IMG/VR virus record: IMGVR_UViG_3300006754_000058
Location: 1-35,992 of that record
Source: a virus
Length of the DNA stretch: 35,992 bases
Direction: 5' to 3' (one strand)
Shown: positions 1 to 8,374 of the stretch, one piece after another
How positions within the stretch are numbered: position 1 is the stretch's first letter
Layout of the letters: each line of letters starts with the position of its first letter
Translations under genes and position numbers: made by a program
The notes under the pieces: model-generated
Told to the model about the DNA's origin: nothing
Databases searched by the model: none
Seen by the model: the letters and a program-made list of their open reading frames with translations, nothing else

Positions 1-1187
1 ATCTTTAGCGTTCTGAGATAATCTTCGTAATCGTCGTGCTTCGCGGGGAACGTCTCCACTAGGCAGCACAACTCCGCATCCTCTAACTGCTGTTCAACGC
101 AAGGGTTAAAGCCAGCCACATTGATATCGTCAAAGCGCGGACCATCTTTAAAGCGACCGCGTGTGCGAGCATTGTCTAGCCAGATATATCCTGGTTCTCC
201 GTTCTTCTGTGACTGCTCTGCGTGCCACGTATAGTCCATACCCACCACAGCGTTGAAGGAGTTATTGGAACCCCAGCGGTGGTGGTAAAGCTTCTCCTGA
301 TCGTTCTTCATCTCAAGATACTGGCGATCATCGTAAGCGCCCATTGCTAGTGCTGCCGATCGGCGCACGTTGCCAGCTACCACGCAGCGACCAATCAAGT
401 TTTCCGTATCTACAATATCTACGGATGTAATAGGTTCGCCAACTTTAGCTGTGTATAGCTCTGTCAGATTGTCGTGCAGTTCTTTAAGTGGTCCGTGTCC
501 GCTTGATGTGCCACCGAAGCCTCGGATGGGCGCGCCTTCTGGGCGAATTGCTGAGTAGTCAAACTTAGGGACGCGAGAACCAAAAAAGAATCCATCAAGG
601 AGAGTGTGAACTGAATCTACCCAGCCTTCGCGAGAGTCATCAATGACCAGCGTATCGTTGGTGAACTGCGGCTCTTTGATGGTGACCGAATTATCTCCCT
701 CCGTATCAAAACCAACGCCGATACCAACCATCAGCGCATCCATCATCCATGCGAAAAGATAGCCGCCCTTGGTGGCAAGGTCACGTGTTGAGCGAAAAGC
801 GCAATTGAATAGCCCTGCGGCGGTGCGCTCCTCTACGAACTTGGTTCCCATCATCCACAGCCCTCTACCGGGGGGTGTCCACTTGAGGGTAAATAAGCGA
901 TCATACGCCTCCTTAGCGGTGCGCTGAGCCTTGTTGTCGTTCCATTCCAAGCCAAGCATGAACACATGCTGCTTCTGCATGTTGAACATTCCTTCAATGA
1001 CGCGTCGGCACGTCTGCCACCACTCTTCAGAGCCTGAAGCTTCTGGGTCAAACTCATTCAATCGTCTAGCATATGTACGTTTAAAGGTCACATACCCCAA
1101 TGGACCCCATGGTACTTCTTGCTGCTTATAAGGCTCAATAAAGGTATCTGATAGTCTAAATCTGCGGATATTTTCCAGTGTTCTCAT
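1..1187 (-). CDS. nrdJ: Adenosylcobalamin-dependent (class II) ribonucleoside-triphosphate reductase, N-terminal part
   Basis: The 5' 395 codons are present and the rest lies beyond the left edge. The enzyme reduces ribonucleotides to deoxyribonucleotides with coenzyme B12, supplying dNTPs for phage replication. My translation from the ATG at 1187 shows FNCAF with Cys129, matching the first redox cysteine of the Lactobacillus-type monomeric enzyme. It also shows FAWMMDALMVGIGVGFD at 145-161 and NPCVEQ at 361-366, the active-site Cys/Glu motif, followed by ELCCLVETFP. About 740 residues are usual in this family, so roughly half is missing. The ATG overlaps the helicase stop as ATGA (1187-1184), so the two genes are translationally coupled. 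Both probably depend on the promoter at 2599-2626. No cobalamin riboswitch is visible upstream. Confidence 0.9.
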   Translation of the reverse strand, partial: MRTLENIRRFRLSDTFIEPYKQQEVPWGPLGYVTFKRTYARRLNEFDPEASGSEEWWQTCRRVIEGMFNMQKQHVFMLGLEWNDNKAQRTAKEAYDRLFTLKWTPPGRGLWMMGTKFVEERTAAGLFNCAFRSTRDLATKGGYLFAWMMDALMVGIGVGFDTEGDNSVTIKEPQFTNDTLVIDDSREGWVDSVHTLLDGFFFGSRVPKFDYSAIRPEGAPIRGFGGTSSGHGPLKELHDNLTELYTAKVGEPITSVDIVDTENLIGRCVVAGNVRRSAALAMGAYDDRQYLEMKNDQEKLYHHRWGSNNSFNAVVGMDYTWHAEQSQKNGEPGYIWLDNARTRGRFKDGPRFDDINVAGFNPCVEQQLEDAELCCLVETFPAKHDDYEDYLRTLK

Positions 1188-2575
1188 TTGCGTTTTCCTT
1201 TTCGTAATTTGGTATATTTTGCTGATAGTAGCTGCTGTTGAGCCTTGGGGTCTAATGCGACTGGCGCGGTGACCACTTGGTTTTGTGGTTGCCCTTGCGG
1301 TGCTGTGGGCTTCGGCAAGATCTTAATGTTGACGTTTGACGTATCCATAAATATAGGATAGATCATTCCATCAGGTCCATTTCTATTCTTGGCAATAAAG
1401 ATTTTGCCTTGGTTGTTTTGTTTGTCCTCGATTGTGCGAGAGACAGAGAAGATGAAATCAGCCACGAAGCACTTATTGAATGCCTCGGAGATCTGCTCCA
1501 TCGTAATAACTTCTGCGCTCAATCCTGAGCGATTTGTTTGTGATGCTGTCCAGATAGGACATTGGAACTCCGTTGAAAGGGCCCGCAGCTCTTCGTAAAT
1601 AGACTCCAGTTCGTTTCGCTTCTCTTTTCTCACCAGAACAGGCTTAAGAAGGTCCGCATAGTCCACGATAATCATTCCCGGCTTTATGCCTCGCTTTATG
1701 AGACGAGACAGGTGCGCACGGATTGTGTTAGTAGATGCCGACTTCGTAGGATACTCCTTGATAATCAGATTGCCTTCAAAGTCTTTGATCTCTTCATATA
1801 TCTCATCTTTGAAATTCTTGATGTCCGAGAGCGGATATCCTGTGATACAGCTATCGTAACGATTGGCGATCACTGTGTCCTGTAGCTCTAGAGTATACTG
1901 AACTACAGTCTTACCCTCTCGCAGCGCGGCGGCACCAAGGTGAACCAGCACCATACTCTTGCCTGCACCAGTCGGAGCAATCACAACTCCCAACTCGCTC
2001 TTGCCAAGCCCACCGCCAACAATCGCATCGATGTCTTTCCATCCAGTCGACACAGGGCTCCTGTGCTTTGGCTTGAAGCGCTCCTCAAAGTCTGCCATAT
2101 AATCATAGCCGAAGTTATTCTCCGATCCAAGTTTAAGCGAGTCATTGATGACCTTAGAGATCTCATCGAACGAACAGGTCTGGAGCAAGCCTACCGACTT
2201 CATCATCGCTTCTTTAAGGTTTTGCTTGCGACAGAAGTCTAGTGATGTCTCCTTGATATAGTCATTGTCTTGAAGCTCTCGGGTATGAATCCGCGCGAAG
2301 TATTCGCGGACTTGCTTCTGTGTTACCTCATCTTCACTCTCAAGCTCTGCGCGCACGATCGTCAGCATAGCATCTAAAGACGGATGAGTATTGTACTTTG
2401 TTCTATAGGTAACAATCTTTCGTAGAAAAACCTGAAGATACTCAAGCTCTATAAAGTTTATATCCAGCACCTCTGTGATCTGATCCGCGAACGGTCTATC
2501 CTCAAAGATTAGCTGAACGAGCCCTTCTTGGAAGGTCTTTCCATACCTTCCGAAGTTTGCTTTTTCTGCGATCAT
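1184..2575 (-). CDS. DnaB/gp41-type replicative DNA helicase
   Basis: This 463-residue RecA-fold hexameric helicase would unwind DNA ahead of the fork. A long helical N-terminal region (about 1-170) precedes the motor domain. Walker A is APTGAGKS at about 200-207 and Walker B is MIIVDYADLL at about 301-310. The sensor-like segment WTASQTNRSG follows at about 342-351. The length fits T4 gp41 and DnaB proteins. The ATG at 2575 has a GAGGG Shine-Dalgarno sequence and lies about 17 bases below the predicted start site of the promoter at 2599-2626. It is the first gene of a two-gene unit with the reductase. No separate primase is seen in the window. Confidence 0.88.
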   Translation of the reverse strand: MIAEKANFGRYGKTFQEGLVQLIFEDRPFADQITEVLDINFIELEYLQVFLRKIVTYRTKYNTHPSLDAMLTIVRAELESEDEVTQKQVREYFARIHTRELQDNDYIKETSLDFCRKQNLKEAMMKSVGLLQTCSFDEISKVINDSLKLGSENNFGYDYMADFEERFKPKHRSPVSTGWKDIDAIVGGGLGKSELGVVIAPTGAGKSMVLVHLGAAALREGKTVVQYTLELQDTVIANRYDSCITGYPLSDIKNFKDEIYEEIKDFEGNLIIKEYPTKSASTNTIRAHLSRLIKRGIKPGMIIVDYADLLKPVLVRKEKRNELESIYEELRALSTEFQCPIWTASQTNRSGLSAEVITMEQISEAFNKCFVADFIFSVSRTIEDKQNNQGKIFIAKNRNGPDGMIYPIFMDTSNVNIKILPKPTAPQGQPQNQVVTAPVALDPKAQQQLLSAKYTKLRKGKRK

Positions 2576-2598
2576 TAATGCCCTCTGTATGTCTTGTA

Positions 2599-2626
2599 AT
2601 TATAGCCGATCCTGCCCGAATGTCAA
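2599..2626 (-). promoter_or_regulatory. Sigma70-type promoter for the helicase-reductase unit
   Basis: Read on the minus strand, TTGACA (2626-2621) and TATAAT (2604-2599) are separated by 16 bases. Both hexamers match the host consensus perfectly. The site fills the 65-base gap between the exonuclease stop and the helicase ATG, giving a short leader. Confidence 0.8.
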
Positions 2627-2640
2627 GGTAAGATCAAATT

Positions 2641-3621
2641 TTATTCACTTGCGCCGTCAACGCATTCGTAGTTGATCTTGTTTAACTGTGACTTAAGATC
2701 TTCCCAATTTAACTCACCAAATCCGTCTTCACGCATCATGCGAATTAGCTCTGTCCTGTTGAAATCACACTCGAAATTCTCCACCGCTTCTTGTGTAAAC
2801 TGCTTTGCCTGAACAGACATTTGGGGCGCGTAAAGTTGCATCATTTTATAGTTATGCTCCACCAATTTTTTATTTTCAATTACGTTGTTATAAAACTGCA
2901 CACGCGATCCTTTTGTGCTCTTGACGCAGTAGTCTAGAACTTCTGGGATGGTGCAATCTCTATCCTCGCTTAAAAACGGCAGGCGCTTTTGGATCGTCTT
3001 CAGTCCCGCGCCCTTGATGCCGGGCAAGTTGTCGGATGCATCACCTGCCATTGCGCGCGCCAGTGCCATATTGCGGGGGTGTACCCCGATAGTCTCTACA
3101 ATGCGATTGGCGTTCAGCATCTCATTTACAGTAGGCCGCCACAAGACTGTCTCATCGTCGCACAACTGCATGAAATCCCTATCGTTTGATACGATAATCT
3201 TCTGCCAGCCTTTGTAGTGCTCCATCTGGGTTACGTAGGAGATAATATCATCCGCCTCAATCTGTGCGATCAGCACTTGGATGATTGGCATCTCATTCAT
3301 ATACTCGATGATACGCTTCTGCTGCCACATCTTGTTGGCTAGCTCCTCGTCTTCCGTCAGGTTGCGGATGGCGCGGTTAAGGCGAATGGGCTTTCTGCCT
3401 GCCTTGTAGTTCTTGTCCATGGTCTTGCGCTTGCGGGAGCCATCAGGGCCATCCCACGCAATGATAATGTTGTCTGGCTTTGTCTCTCGGACAAGCTTCT
3501 GCAGGATCTTGATGAATCCTTTAAGTCCGCCGATGGGTTGCCCGTTGGTGGATAGTGACGGGTCAACAATGTATGCCCGCAGGTATGCGTTCAACGCATC
3601 GATAATCAATACTCGTTTCAA
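2641..3621 (-). CDS. 5'-3' exonuclease / RNase H (FEN-like, T4 rnh or T5 exonuclease type)
   Basis: This 326-residue structure-specific nuclease probably removes RNA primers and 5' flaps during lagging-strand synthesis. The metal-binding acidic residues of the FEN/PIN-like fold are visible: D8 (IIDALNAY), D57 (AWDGPDGSRKRK), E122/D124/D125 (EADD), D147/D149 (SNDRDFMQL) and D194/D197 (GDASDNLPGIKGAGLKT). The last stretch leads into the helix-hairpin-helix that grips DNA. The start is a TTG at 3621-3619 with a strong GAGGGGG Shine-Dalgarno sequence (3636-3630) eight bases upstream, and no ATG competes. This ribosome site forms one arm of a hairpin, and the gene's promoter lies in and around that hairpin (see separate entries). 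Confidence 0.88.
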   Translation of the reverse strand: MKRVLIIDALNAYLRAYIVDPSLSTNGQPIGGLKGFIKILQKLVRETKPDNIIIAWDGPDGSRKRKTMDKNYKAGRKPIRLNRAIRNLTEDEELANKMWQQKRIIEYMNEMPIIQVLIAQIEADDIISYVTQMEHYKGWQKIIVSNDRDFMQLCDDETVLWRPTVNEMLNANRIVETIGVHPRNMALARAMAGDASDNLPGIKGAGLKTIQKRLPFLSEDRDCTIPEVLDYCVKSTKGSRVQFYNNVIENKKLVEHNYKMMQLYAPQMSVQAKQFTQEAVENFECDFNRTELIRMMREDGFGELNWEDLKSQLNKINYECVDGASE

Positions 3622-3627
3622 AATAAT

Positions 3628-3670
3628 AACCCCCTCAAGTCATAATACATTATAACTTATTGAGGGGGTT
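3628..3670 (-). promoter_or_regulatory. Perfect 11-bp inverted repeat that can mask the exonuclease ribosome site
   Basis: AACCCCCTCAA on the plus strand (3628-3638) pairs with TTGAGGGGGTT (3660-3670) across a 21-base loop. In RNA from upstream genes, the downstream arm holds the GAGGGGG Shine-Dalgarno sequence of the exonuclease and would be sequestered. The arm is followed by TTATTATTTT, so it may also act as a weak terminator after the His-rich gene. Confidence 0.7.
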
Positions 3671-3677
3671 AGGTCAA
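3649..3677 (-). promoter_or_regulatory. Sigma70-type promoter of the exonuclease gene, interleaved with a hairpin
   Basis: Read on the minus strand, TTGACC (3677-3672) and TATAAT (3654-3649) are separated by exactly 17 bases. The spacer contains the 5' arm of the inverted repeat at 3628-3670, and the -10 box lies in its loop. Transcripts starting here (about 3643-3640) would lack the 5' arm. Confidence 0.8.
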
Positions 3678-3686
3678 GTGTTTTTT

Positions 3687-3974
3687 TCAGAATCTGATGA
3701 CAATAACCCACTTACTGCGCAGATGATTCCACTTCCACATCAAGTGTGGCTTATGGTGCACCATTACCCAGTGGCCACGATAAAAATATACGGAATGGGC
3801 AGTGCGAGCCTTCGGTGGGCGATGGGGCTTAGCCACATTATAATGGTGGTGCTTGTGCGTGACATGAACGTGATGTCTCTTAGGGGCATGATGCTTGTGC
3901 GGCACTGCCCTTTTCTTTGCCTCAGCTACGTTAAGCTGTGTTGCCAATAGCAGGGTGGTAATTAATGAAGTCAT
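3687..3974 (-). CDS. Small histidine-rich protein with signal-peptide-like N-terminus
   Basis: I do not recognise a family for this 95-residue protein. Residues 1-19 look like a signal peptide with a hydrophobic core (LITTLLLATQL) and a possible VAEA cleavage site. The mature part is very basic and histidine-rich, with clusters such as KHHAPKRHHVH and THKHHHY. The C-terminal 35 residues are rich in W, H and Y. This suggests export and metal binding, or polyanion binding, but neither is shown. The start overlaps the UvsX stop as ATGA (3974-3971) and has an AAGGAG site. It is the last gene of the methylase-to-UvsX unit, just before the hairpin and promoter of the exonuclease gene. Confidence 0.65.
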   Translation of the reverse strand: MTSLITTLLLATQLNVAEAKKRAVPHKHHAPKRHHVHVTHKHHHYNVAKPHRPPKARTAHSVYFYRGHWVMVHHKPHLMWKWNHLRSKWVIVIRF

Positions 3975-5119
3975 GACTTCTCCTTGTGTGGAACGGTGAG
4001 ATCCTCTGGCTCTGCGTAGTAAGCATCTGCGCTTCCTTCACGTTTATCGAACTTTTGGATTATCTCTTCGTCCATTAGACGCAGAACCCTACTCTTAAAT
4101 TCATCATCAGTTGAAATTAATTGTGTCCACTTGGATGGTTGAAACTTTTTCTCGTAGTCGTCCAACTTTAACGTATACCACGCACCAGCCGAAGTCAGAT
4201 GCTCAGATGACTTAATCGCATCAAACCAGCTTTCTTCATCTCGGATACCAATCTCGTTACCCCAAAGGATACGGAAGGCACAGGATCTGCCCTGAGTACC
4301 AAAGCGAGACTTCTCAAGTTTGATCTTAACCTCCGATCCAATACGGAACCCCTTCTCGTCTACGACGAACGAAGACTTAGCCTTGCGTCCTGTGAGCCAG
4401 ATGCGCAAAGAATAAGCATAGTGCATAGCCTTGCCGCCTGGAGTAATATAGGGTGTAGTCATCGCAACAATGCGAGCTGTCGGGCCCTGTGGGATGTTTG
4501 TCTTCAGCTGGTTAAGCACGATGAAAGTCGCCTGCTTGTCTGCGATAGGGATCGTCAGCTTTGACATTCCCTTCGCGAGGATACGAGCCTTCATTGCCAT
4601 CGAGGATTGTGGATTAAAATCGCCCTCAACATCAGACACAGCCGGCGTAAATGCTAGCGAATCCCAAATTAAAACAAGCTTTTCATCAGTGGCTCCGAGC
4701 AATTCCTCGATCGTCTCCAAGACAAACTCCACTGACGCCGCTTGAACATACATTAAACGGCTCAAATCGCAGCCTGCCTGCTCTAGAAAAGTTGGGTCGA
4801 TTGCTGATTCAGAATCAAAATATACAACCAATTTTCCTTGTTTCTGGGCGTTTGCTGCGATTTGTGCAGCCATGTAAGATTTGCCTGTGGACTCTAATCC
4901 TGCAATCTCAGTTACCTTCCCGACAGGAATGCCGGCGCGTCGACCCTTACAAATAATAGAGTCAAGCCAGCGCGAGCCAGTTGGAATCCAATCTTTAACG
5001 GAGGTTGGATTGTCTCCGGTCAAATCGTGTGCGACATTTCTGCCGGCTTTCTTATTTACCAGGGTCATTAAGTCTTGTAGACCAACACGCCCCGCCTTTG
5101 TTTTTGCTTTCTTTGCCAT
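3971..5119 (-). CDS. uvsX: UvsX/RecA-type recombinase
   Basis: This 382-residue ATP-dependent strand-exchange protein serves recombination-dependent replication and repair. Walker A is GLESTGKS at 74-81, preceded by PVGKVTEIA. Walker B is LVLIWDS at about 148-154. The region IVLNQLKTNI followed by TPGGKAMHYAYSLRIWL matches the L2 loop and core of RecA/UvsX proteins. The length is close to T4 UvsX (about 390 residues). The ATG at 5119 has a GGAGGG Shine-Dalgarno sequence inside the 10-base gap after the preceding gene, so it belongs to the same operon. The symbol is given by analogy to T4. Confidence 0.9.
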   Translation of the reverse strand: MAKKAKTKAGRVGLQDLMTLVNKKAGRNVAHDLTGDNPTSVKDWIPTGSRWLDSIICKGRRAGIPVGKVTEIAGLESTGKSYMAAQIAANAQKQGKLVVYFDSESAIDPTFLEQAGCDLSRLMYVQAASVEFVLETIEELLGATDEKLVLIWDSLAFTPAVSDVEGDFNPQSSMAMKARILAKGMSKLTIPIADKQATFIVLNQLKTNIPQGPTARIVAMTTPYITPGGKAMHYAYSLRIWLTGRKAKSSFVVDEKGFRIGSEVKIKLEKSRFGTQGRSCAFRILWGNEIGIRDEESWFDAIKSSEHLTSAGAWYTLKLDDYEKKFQPSKWTQLISTDDEFKSRVLRLMDEEIIQKFDKREGSADAYYAEPEDLTVPHKEKS

Positions 5120-5129
5120 TTACCCTCCT

Positions 5130-5870
5130 TTAGGCTTCAGAATCAAATCTCACAACGGCAGCTGTAATGCCGCCACGAGATTTTCCCCTTACATCTATTC
5201 TAACACAATCAGCTATCTTTTGCACGTACTTTTCGTCAATATACCCACAATAATCTGGAGTTAAAATATACTCAGCTATTCCAATTGTGTTGGCGAATTG
5301 TAAACGACCTGTAAGCATCTCTTCAACAACAGCTAGCTTAAACTGAGGAATTTCATCGAACACTTGTGTCATGTATGCGTTTATTACTGGGCGCACATCT
5401 CTAAACCACATATCATAATTTAATGCGACAGCGAAATCTTTAGGCTTTCTTCGAAAAGCTTTTAAAAGATTGTTAGCGCTCACCATCTTGGTGGGAAGCT
5501 CCCCAATCATGTCAATCAAGCTTTCGATAGCCTCGCATTCAAGATCTGTAAGATCTTCCTTAGTGCTCTCGTAACATAACTGCAGCGCTTTTGCTGTATT
5601 TGCACCTTGCGCAGAAGAAAGCTGAATAGCTCCATCAAGCTTGGTTGAAGTGCCATAAGTGCCCACCTTATCAAGCCACATATCAGCCTTAATTTCTGGC
5701 GGTAATCCCATTCCTTTTAAGGATACAGATTTACGATGAATTGCTTTCTTTTTGCCGAAAAAACTTGTCAAAACTTTAACGGCGCTAAGCACCTTGAGTT
5801 CAAACTTAAGATTTGGCTTATTGTTACATTCTACAATCTGCTCTTCAAATTTTACACCATTGTTAGTCAT
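5130..5870 (-). CDS. Unknown 246-residue protein, possible PD-(D/E)XK-type nuclease
   Basis: I do not recognise a firm family. The segment PPEIKADMWL, with D63, is followed after 13 residues by STK (75-77), and then by GAIQLSSAQG. An acidic residue followed by a Ser-x-Lys and a small-residue helix resembles the active-site order of some restriction-type nucleases, for example the S-x-K variant of the Cfr10I/Bse634I group. That is inference from a short motif. The N-terminal 50 residues are Lys-rich. The gene sits between an SF2 helicase and UvsX with gaps of 9 and 10 bases and an AAGGAG site. Its partner may therefore be the helicase and the methylase upstream. Confidence 0.6.
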   Translation of the reverse strand: MTNNGVKFEEQIVECNNKPNLKFELKVLSAVKVLTSFFGKKKAIHRKSVSLKGMGLPPEIKADMWLDKVGTYGTSTKLDGAIQLSSAQGANTAKALQLCYESTKEDLTDLECEAIESLIDMIGELPTKMVSANNLLKAFRRKPKDFAVALNYDMWFRDVRPVINAYMTQVFDEIPQFKLAVVEEMLTGRLQFANTIGIAEYILTPDYCGYIDEKYVQKIADCVRIDVRGKSRGGITAAVVRFDSEA

Positions 5871-5879
5871 AATTGCTCC

Positions 5880-7481
5880 TTACTTAGATGCCAATGCTTC
5901 TGGCTCTGCTGAAAAATATGATTTGTCCACGGTCGTCACTTCCGAAACAGTCTGGGGTGTATCAATAACTACGCAATATAAACCGTGATACGCAAACGCC
6001 TTAGTCCATGATTCTCGATGATTTCGGTTTGGCTTATCCATGTGTCTAATGTTGTATCTTCGAAATCCATTCTTGGATGATTGTCTAGCTGAAAGATTAA
6101 GCAATTCAGCAGCCACATCGGCTGAGTTGTTTGTTGAGCACTTAGAGCTATATATGTGACTGTCTGGGATGCCCATCTTATGCAGGCGGGCCCTTACACC
6201 ATCTTCAAAATAGTCCTTAATTACTTTTCGAACCGGTACTGTTTTTTCATGGCGCTTTGTGTGTGTGCTATCCATTGGCAGGGCGCGCTTTTTGCCAAAA
6301 TCGTTTACAGCGCATGCCTCATAATATTCAATAGCATCATCAATAGTTTCTAAATCACAAAATATAGGATATGCTGCTTCTTTAAATGAATAACCACAGT
6401 ACCTACCTCCTGACTGAATAATATCAGCCGAATTGCGTCCAGAGCGTGTATCATTTTCATAAGCAAAACAAATGTGTTGCTGATTGATAGTTTTTCCCTG
6501 CTTATAAGACTGCACAATTATTAAAACTTTAAAGCCTTCTGGCTTTTTATGTAATGTGAGTTCAAATTCTTTGATATTCTTAGCGCTTGAGTTATATTCC
6601 TGATAATCTACATCAGCTGCAGCGCAACAATCAATAACTTCTTTGCGATCCGCTTTAACAGTGGCTCTTATAATCCCATATCCAGAGGTTCCCTTATAAG
6701 ACTGTAAAAGATCTGTAAGCCCTTTCTTGAATATTAAGGCGTTTTCTTTTTTAATTCTATCTTTTTCTGTCTTTGGGATGCCTTTTGGAATTCTTCTGCT
6801 AAAGTGGGGGAAGAGCCTACCATCATCACGCATTTTTCTTAAGCTAACATAACCTTCCCCAGGAGGAAGATAAACTTCGGCAATAGCCACCTCATTTTTT
6901 TTTGAAACTTCATCATGTATGTATGCATCAACAGAAAAAGGAGTGGCCGATACTGATATTGTTTTTACATTGGATTGTTCGCTATATCCCGGCAAACATC
7001 TGATAATTGTATTAAAAAATTCTGGTAATTTTTGGAGTTTCTGTTTCTTGTTGGTAGTCCCGTTTCCAATATGACTCTCGTCCCAGATTATATAAAGAGG
7101 CTCGTTGCATTCAACAATAGCTCTTAAGTGGGTATTAAGCAGTTCACGATCTCTTGAAGCATATGCATCGGGTGCGTGCCATACCTTACCGCCAACTAAG
7201 CAATGGAACACCTGCGGACACTGCATAAATCTAGTAAAAGTCTGCTCTTTTAAAACTTTATCGGATGGACCTATCACCAAAAAATTTGGTTTTTTAGATC
7301 TATTATTTTGATAAGCGTGATACATCTGCAAGCACGCGTAAATAAGCATACCAGTTTTTCCGGCTTGCGGTTGCGCTGAAATTTGTATGTGTACTGTCTT
7401 TATGCCAGAGCGAGACAGTATTTCAAAGACTTGATTGCCAGTTTTTATTTGATTCTCATAGAATAAAGGTTTTGTTAGCAT
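5880..7481 (-). CDS. SF2 DExH-box helicase
   Basis: This 533-residue superfamily 2 nucleic-acid motor has its motifs in order: Walker A QPQAGKTG (37-44), DESH (134-137), SAT in SVSATPF (178-180), and the motif VI-like QSGGRYCGY (356-364) with the arginine finger. The C-terminal 150 residues carry extra Cys, His and Arg and may be an accessory domain. Candidates are a UvsW-like branch-migration helicase or the motor subunit of a restriction-type complex. The methylase immediately upstream (one-base gap) and the nuclease-like gene downstream favour considering the second. The ATG at 7481 has an AGGA site inside the methylase's last codons. Confidence 0.82.
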   Translation of the reverse strand: MLTKPLFYENQIKTGNQVFEILSRSGIKTVHIQISAQPQAGKTGMLIYACLQMYHAYQNNRSKKPNFLVIGPSDKVLKEQTFTRFMQCPQVFHCLVGGKVWHAPDAYASRDRELLNTHLRAIVECNEPLYIIWDESHIGNGTTNKKQKLQKLPEFFNTIIRCLPGYSEQSNVKTISVSATPFSVDAYIHDEVSKKNEVAIAEVYLPPGEGYVSLRKMRDDGRLFPHFSRRIPKGIPKTEKDRIKKENALIFKKGLTDLLQSYKGTSGYGIIRATVKADRKEVIDCCAAADVDYQEYNSSAKNIKEFELTLHKKPEGFKVLIIVQSYKQGKTINQQHICFAYENDTRSGRNSADIIQSGGRYCGYSFKEAAYPIFCDLETIDDAIEYYEACAVNDFGKKRALPMDSTHTKRHEKTVPVRKVIKDYFEDGVRARLHKMGIPDSHIYSSKCSTNNSADVAAELLNLSARQSSKNGFRRYNIRHMDKPNRNHRESWTKAFAYHGLYCVVIDTPQTVSEVTTVDKSYFSAEPEALASK

Positions 7482-7482
7482 T

Positions 7483-8319
7483 TTATTTTCCTATAATAAT
7501 AATTTCGGACGATTCGCCCATTTTCTCGCTATTAACATTTTTCATGCCATATGCCCATTTTGCATCAATAATTTTATGTTCACAATACATGTCGCGAATC
7601 TCTGGGCAGTCGTTGTACGAGAGAACCCAGTCTCCTCTTTGACTTAATAAATTATACAATGATTCATGATCAAAGTCAACATGTAATTTTCCATTTATTC
7701 CATAAAGTGCATTATTGCTACCCTCCAACATATATGGAGGGTCTAAGTATAAGAACGCTCTCGGATGCCACGGAATCGACGTTTTGAAATCCGCGTAATC
7801 TACTCTAAAATTACGCGCTTTAAAATCTCTAAGTCTTTTTACTGAAGATTCAGTAAATCTAGCGTATGAGGCTCTTGCCGACCATCCTCCTGAAAACGTA
7901 GCGCCGGAAAAGCTACTACGATTAATGGCGTAGTATTTAGCCGCTTTTTCGTAGGAAAACATCAAAGAGCCCTTTAGTTGTTCTCTAAAAGATTCAAAGT
8001 CTGACTTGCTGCAGCCTATAACCTTCTTATGCCCAATGATCACTCTCTTCTCTTTTATCGGCACTTCGTATTCTGTTCGCAATGACTCAACACAATCGGC
8101 CAAACGATCGTTGTCGCCACAAAGAGCTTGCCAAAACCACACTAATGGAGCCATCTTATCATAGCCTACGACATCAGTTCCACGAGCGGCAACAGCTAGC
8201 TCTAGAGAGCCTCCACCAAAAAATGGAGAACATAGACGTGGAATATCCTCTGGAATGTGTGGAAGTATGTGCTTTACCCCGCGGGTCTTTCCGCCGGGAT
8301 ATCTAAGCGGTGTTTTCAT
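7483..8319 (-). CDS. dam: DNA N6-adenine methyltransferase (D12/Dam class)
   Basis: This 278-residue enzyme transfers a methyl group from S-adenosylmethionine to adenine in DNA. It shows YPGGK (7-11), the AdoMet-binding SPFFGGGS (31-38), and the catalytic YLDPPY (191-196). The order fits the D12 class that includes Dam and T4 Dam. I chose the ATG at 8319 because it has a GAGGG site and begins exactly at the conserved TPLRYPGGK. The open frame extends to 8433, but that extension reads through a terminator hairpin and overlaps a lipoprotein gene in another frame. The gene heads a tight operon with the SF2 helicase, the nuclease-like gene, uvsX and the His-rich gene. Target sequence is not predictable here. 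Confidence 0.88.
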   Translation of the reverse strand: MKTPLRYPGGKTRGVKHILPHIPEDIPRLCSPFFGGGSLELAVAARGTDVVGYDKMAPLVWFWQALCGDNDRLADCVESLRTEYEVPIKEKRVIIGHKKVIGCSKSDFESFREQLKGSLMFSYEKAAKYYAINRSSFSGATFSGGWSARASYARFTESSVKRLRDFKARNFRVDYADFKTSIPWHPRAFLYLDPPYMLEGSNNALYGINGKLHVDFDHESLYNLLSQRGDWVLSYNDCPEIRDMYCEHKIIDAKWAYGMKNVNSEKMGESSEIIIIGK

Positions 8320-8328
8320 GTTGCCCTC

Positions 8329-8360
8329 AAAAAATGCGGCAGACTTTTCACCGGTCTGCC
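8329..8360 (-). terminator. Intrinsic terminator after the lipoprotein gene
   Basis: The minus strand reads GGCAGAC, nine loop bases, GTCTGCC, then GCATTTTTT. The 7-bp stem is at 8338-8344 and 8354-8360 and the T-run at 8329-8334. It ends just 10 bases before the methylase ATG, so methylase transcription must read through or be regulated here. Confidence 0.75.
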
Positions 8361-8374
8361 AGCGGCTTTTTGTT

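Noticed and set aside
1188-2640. Cobalamin riboswitch controlling the B12-dependent reductase
   Set aside because: The reductase starts inside the helicase gene end and the only leader is about 17 bases, too short for a riboswitch.
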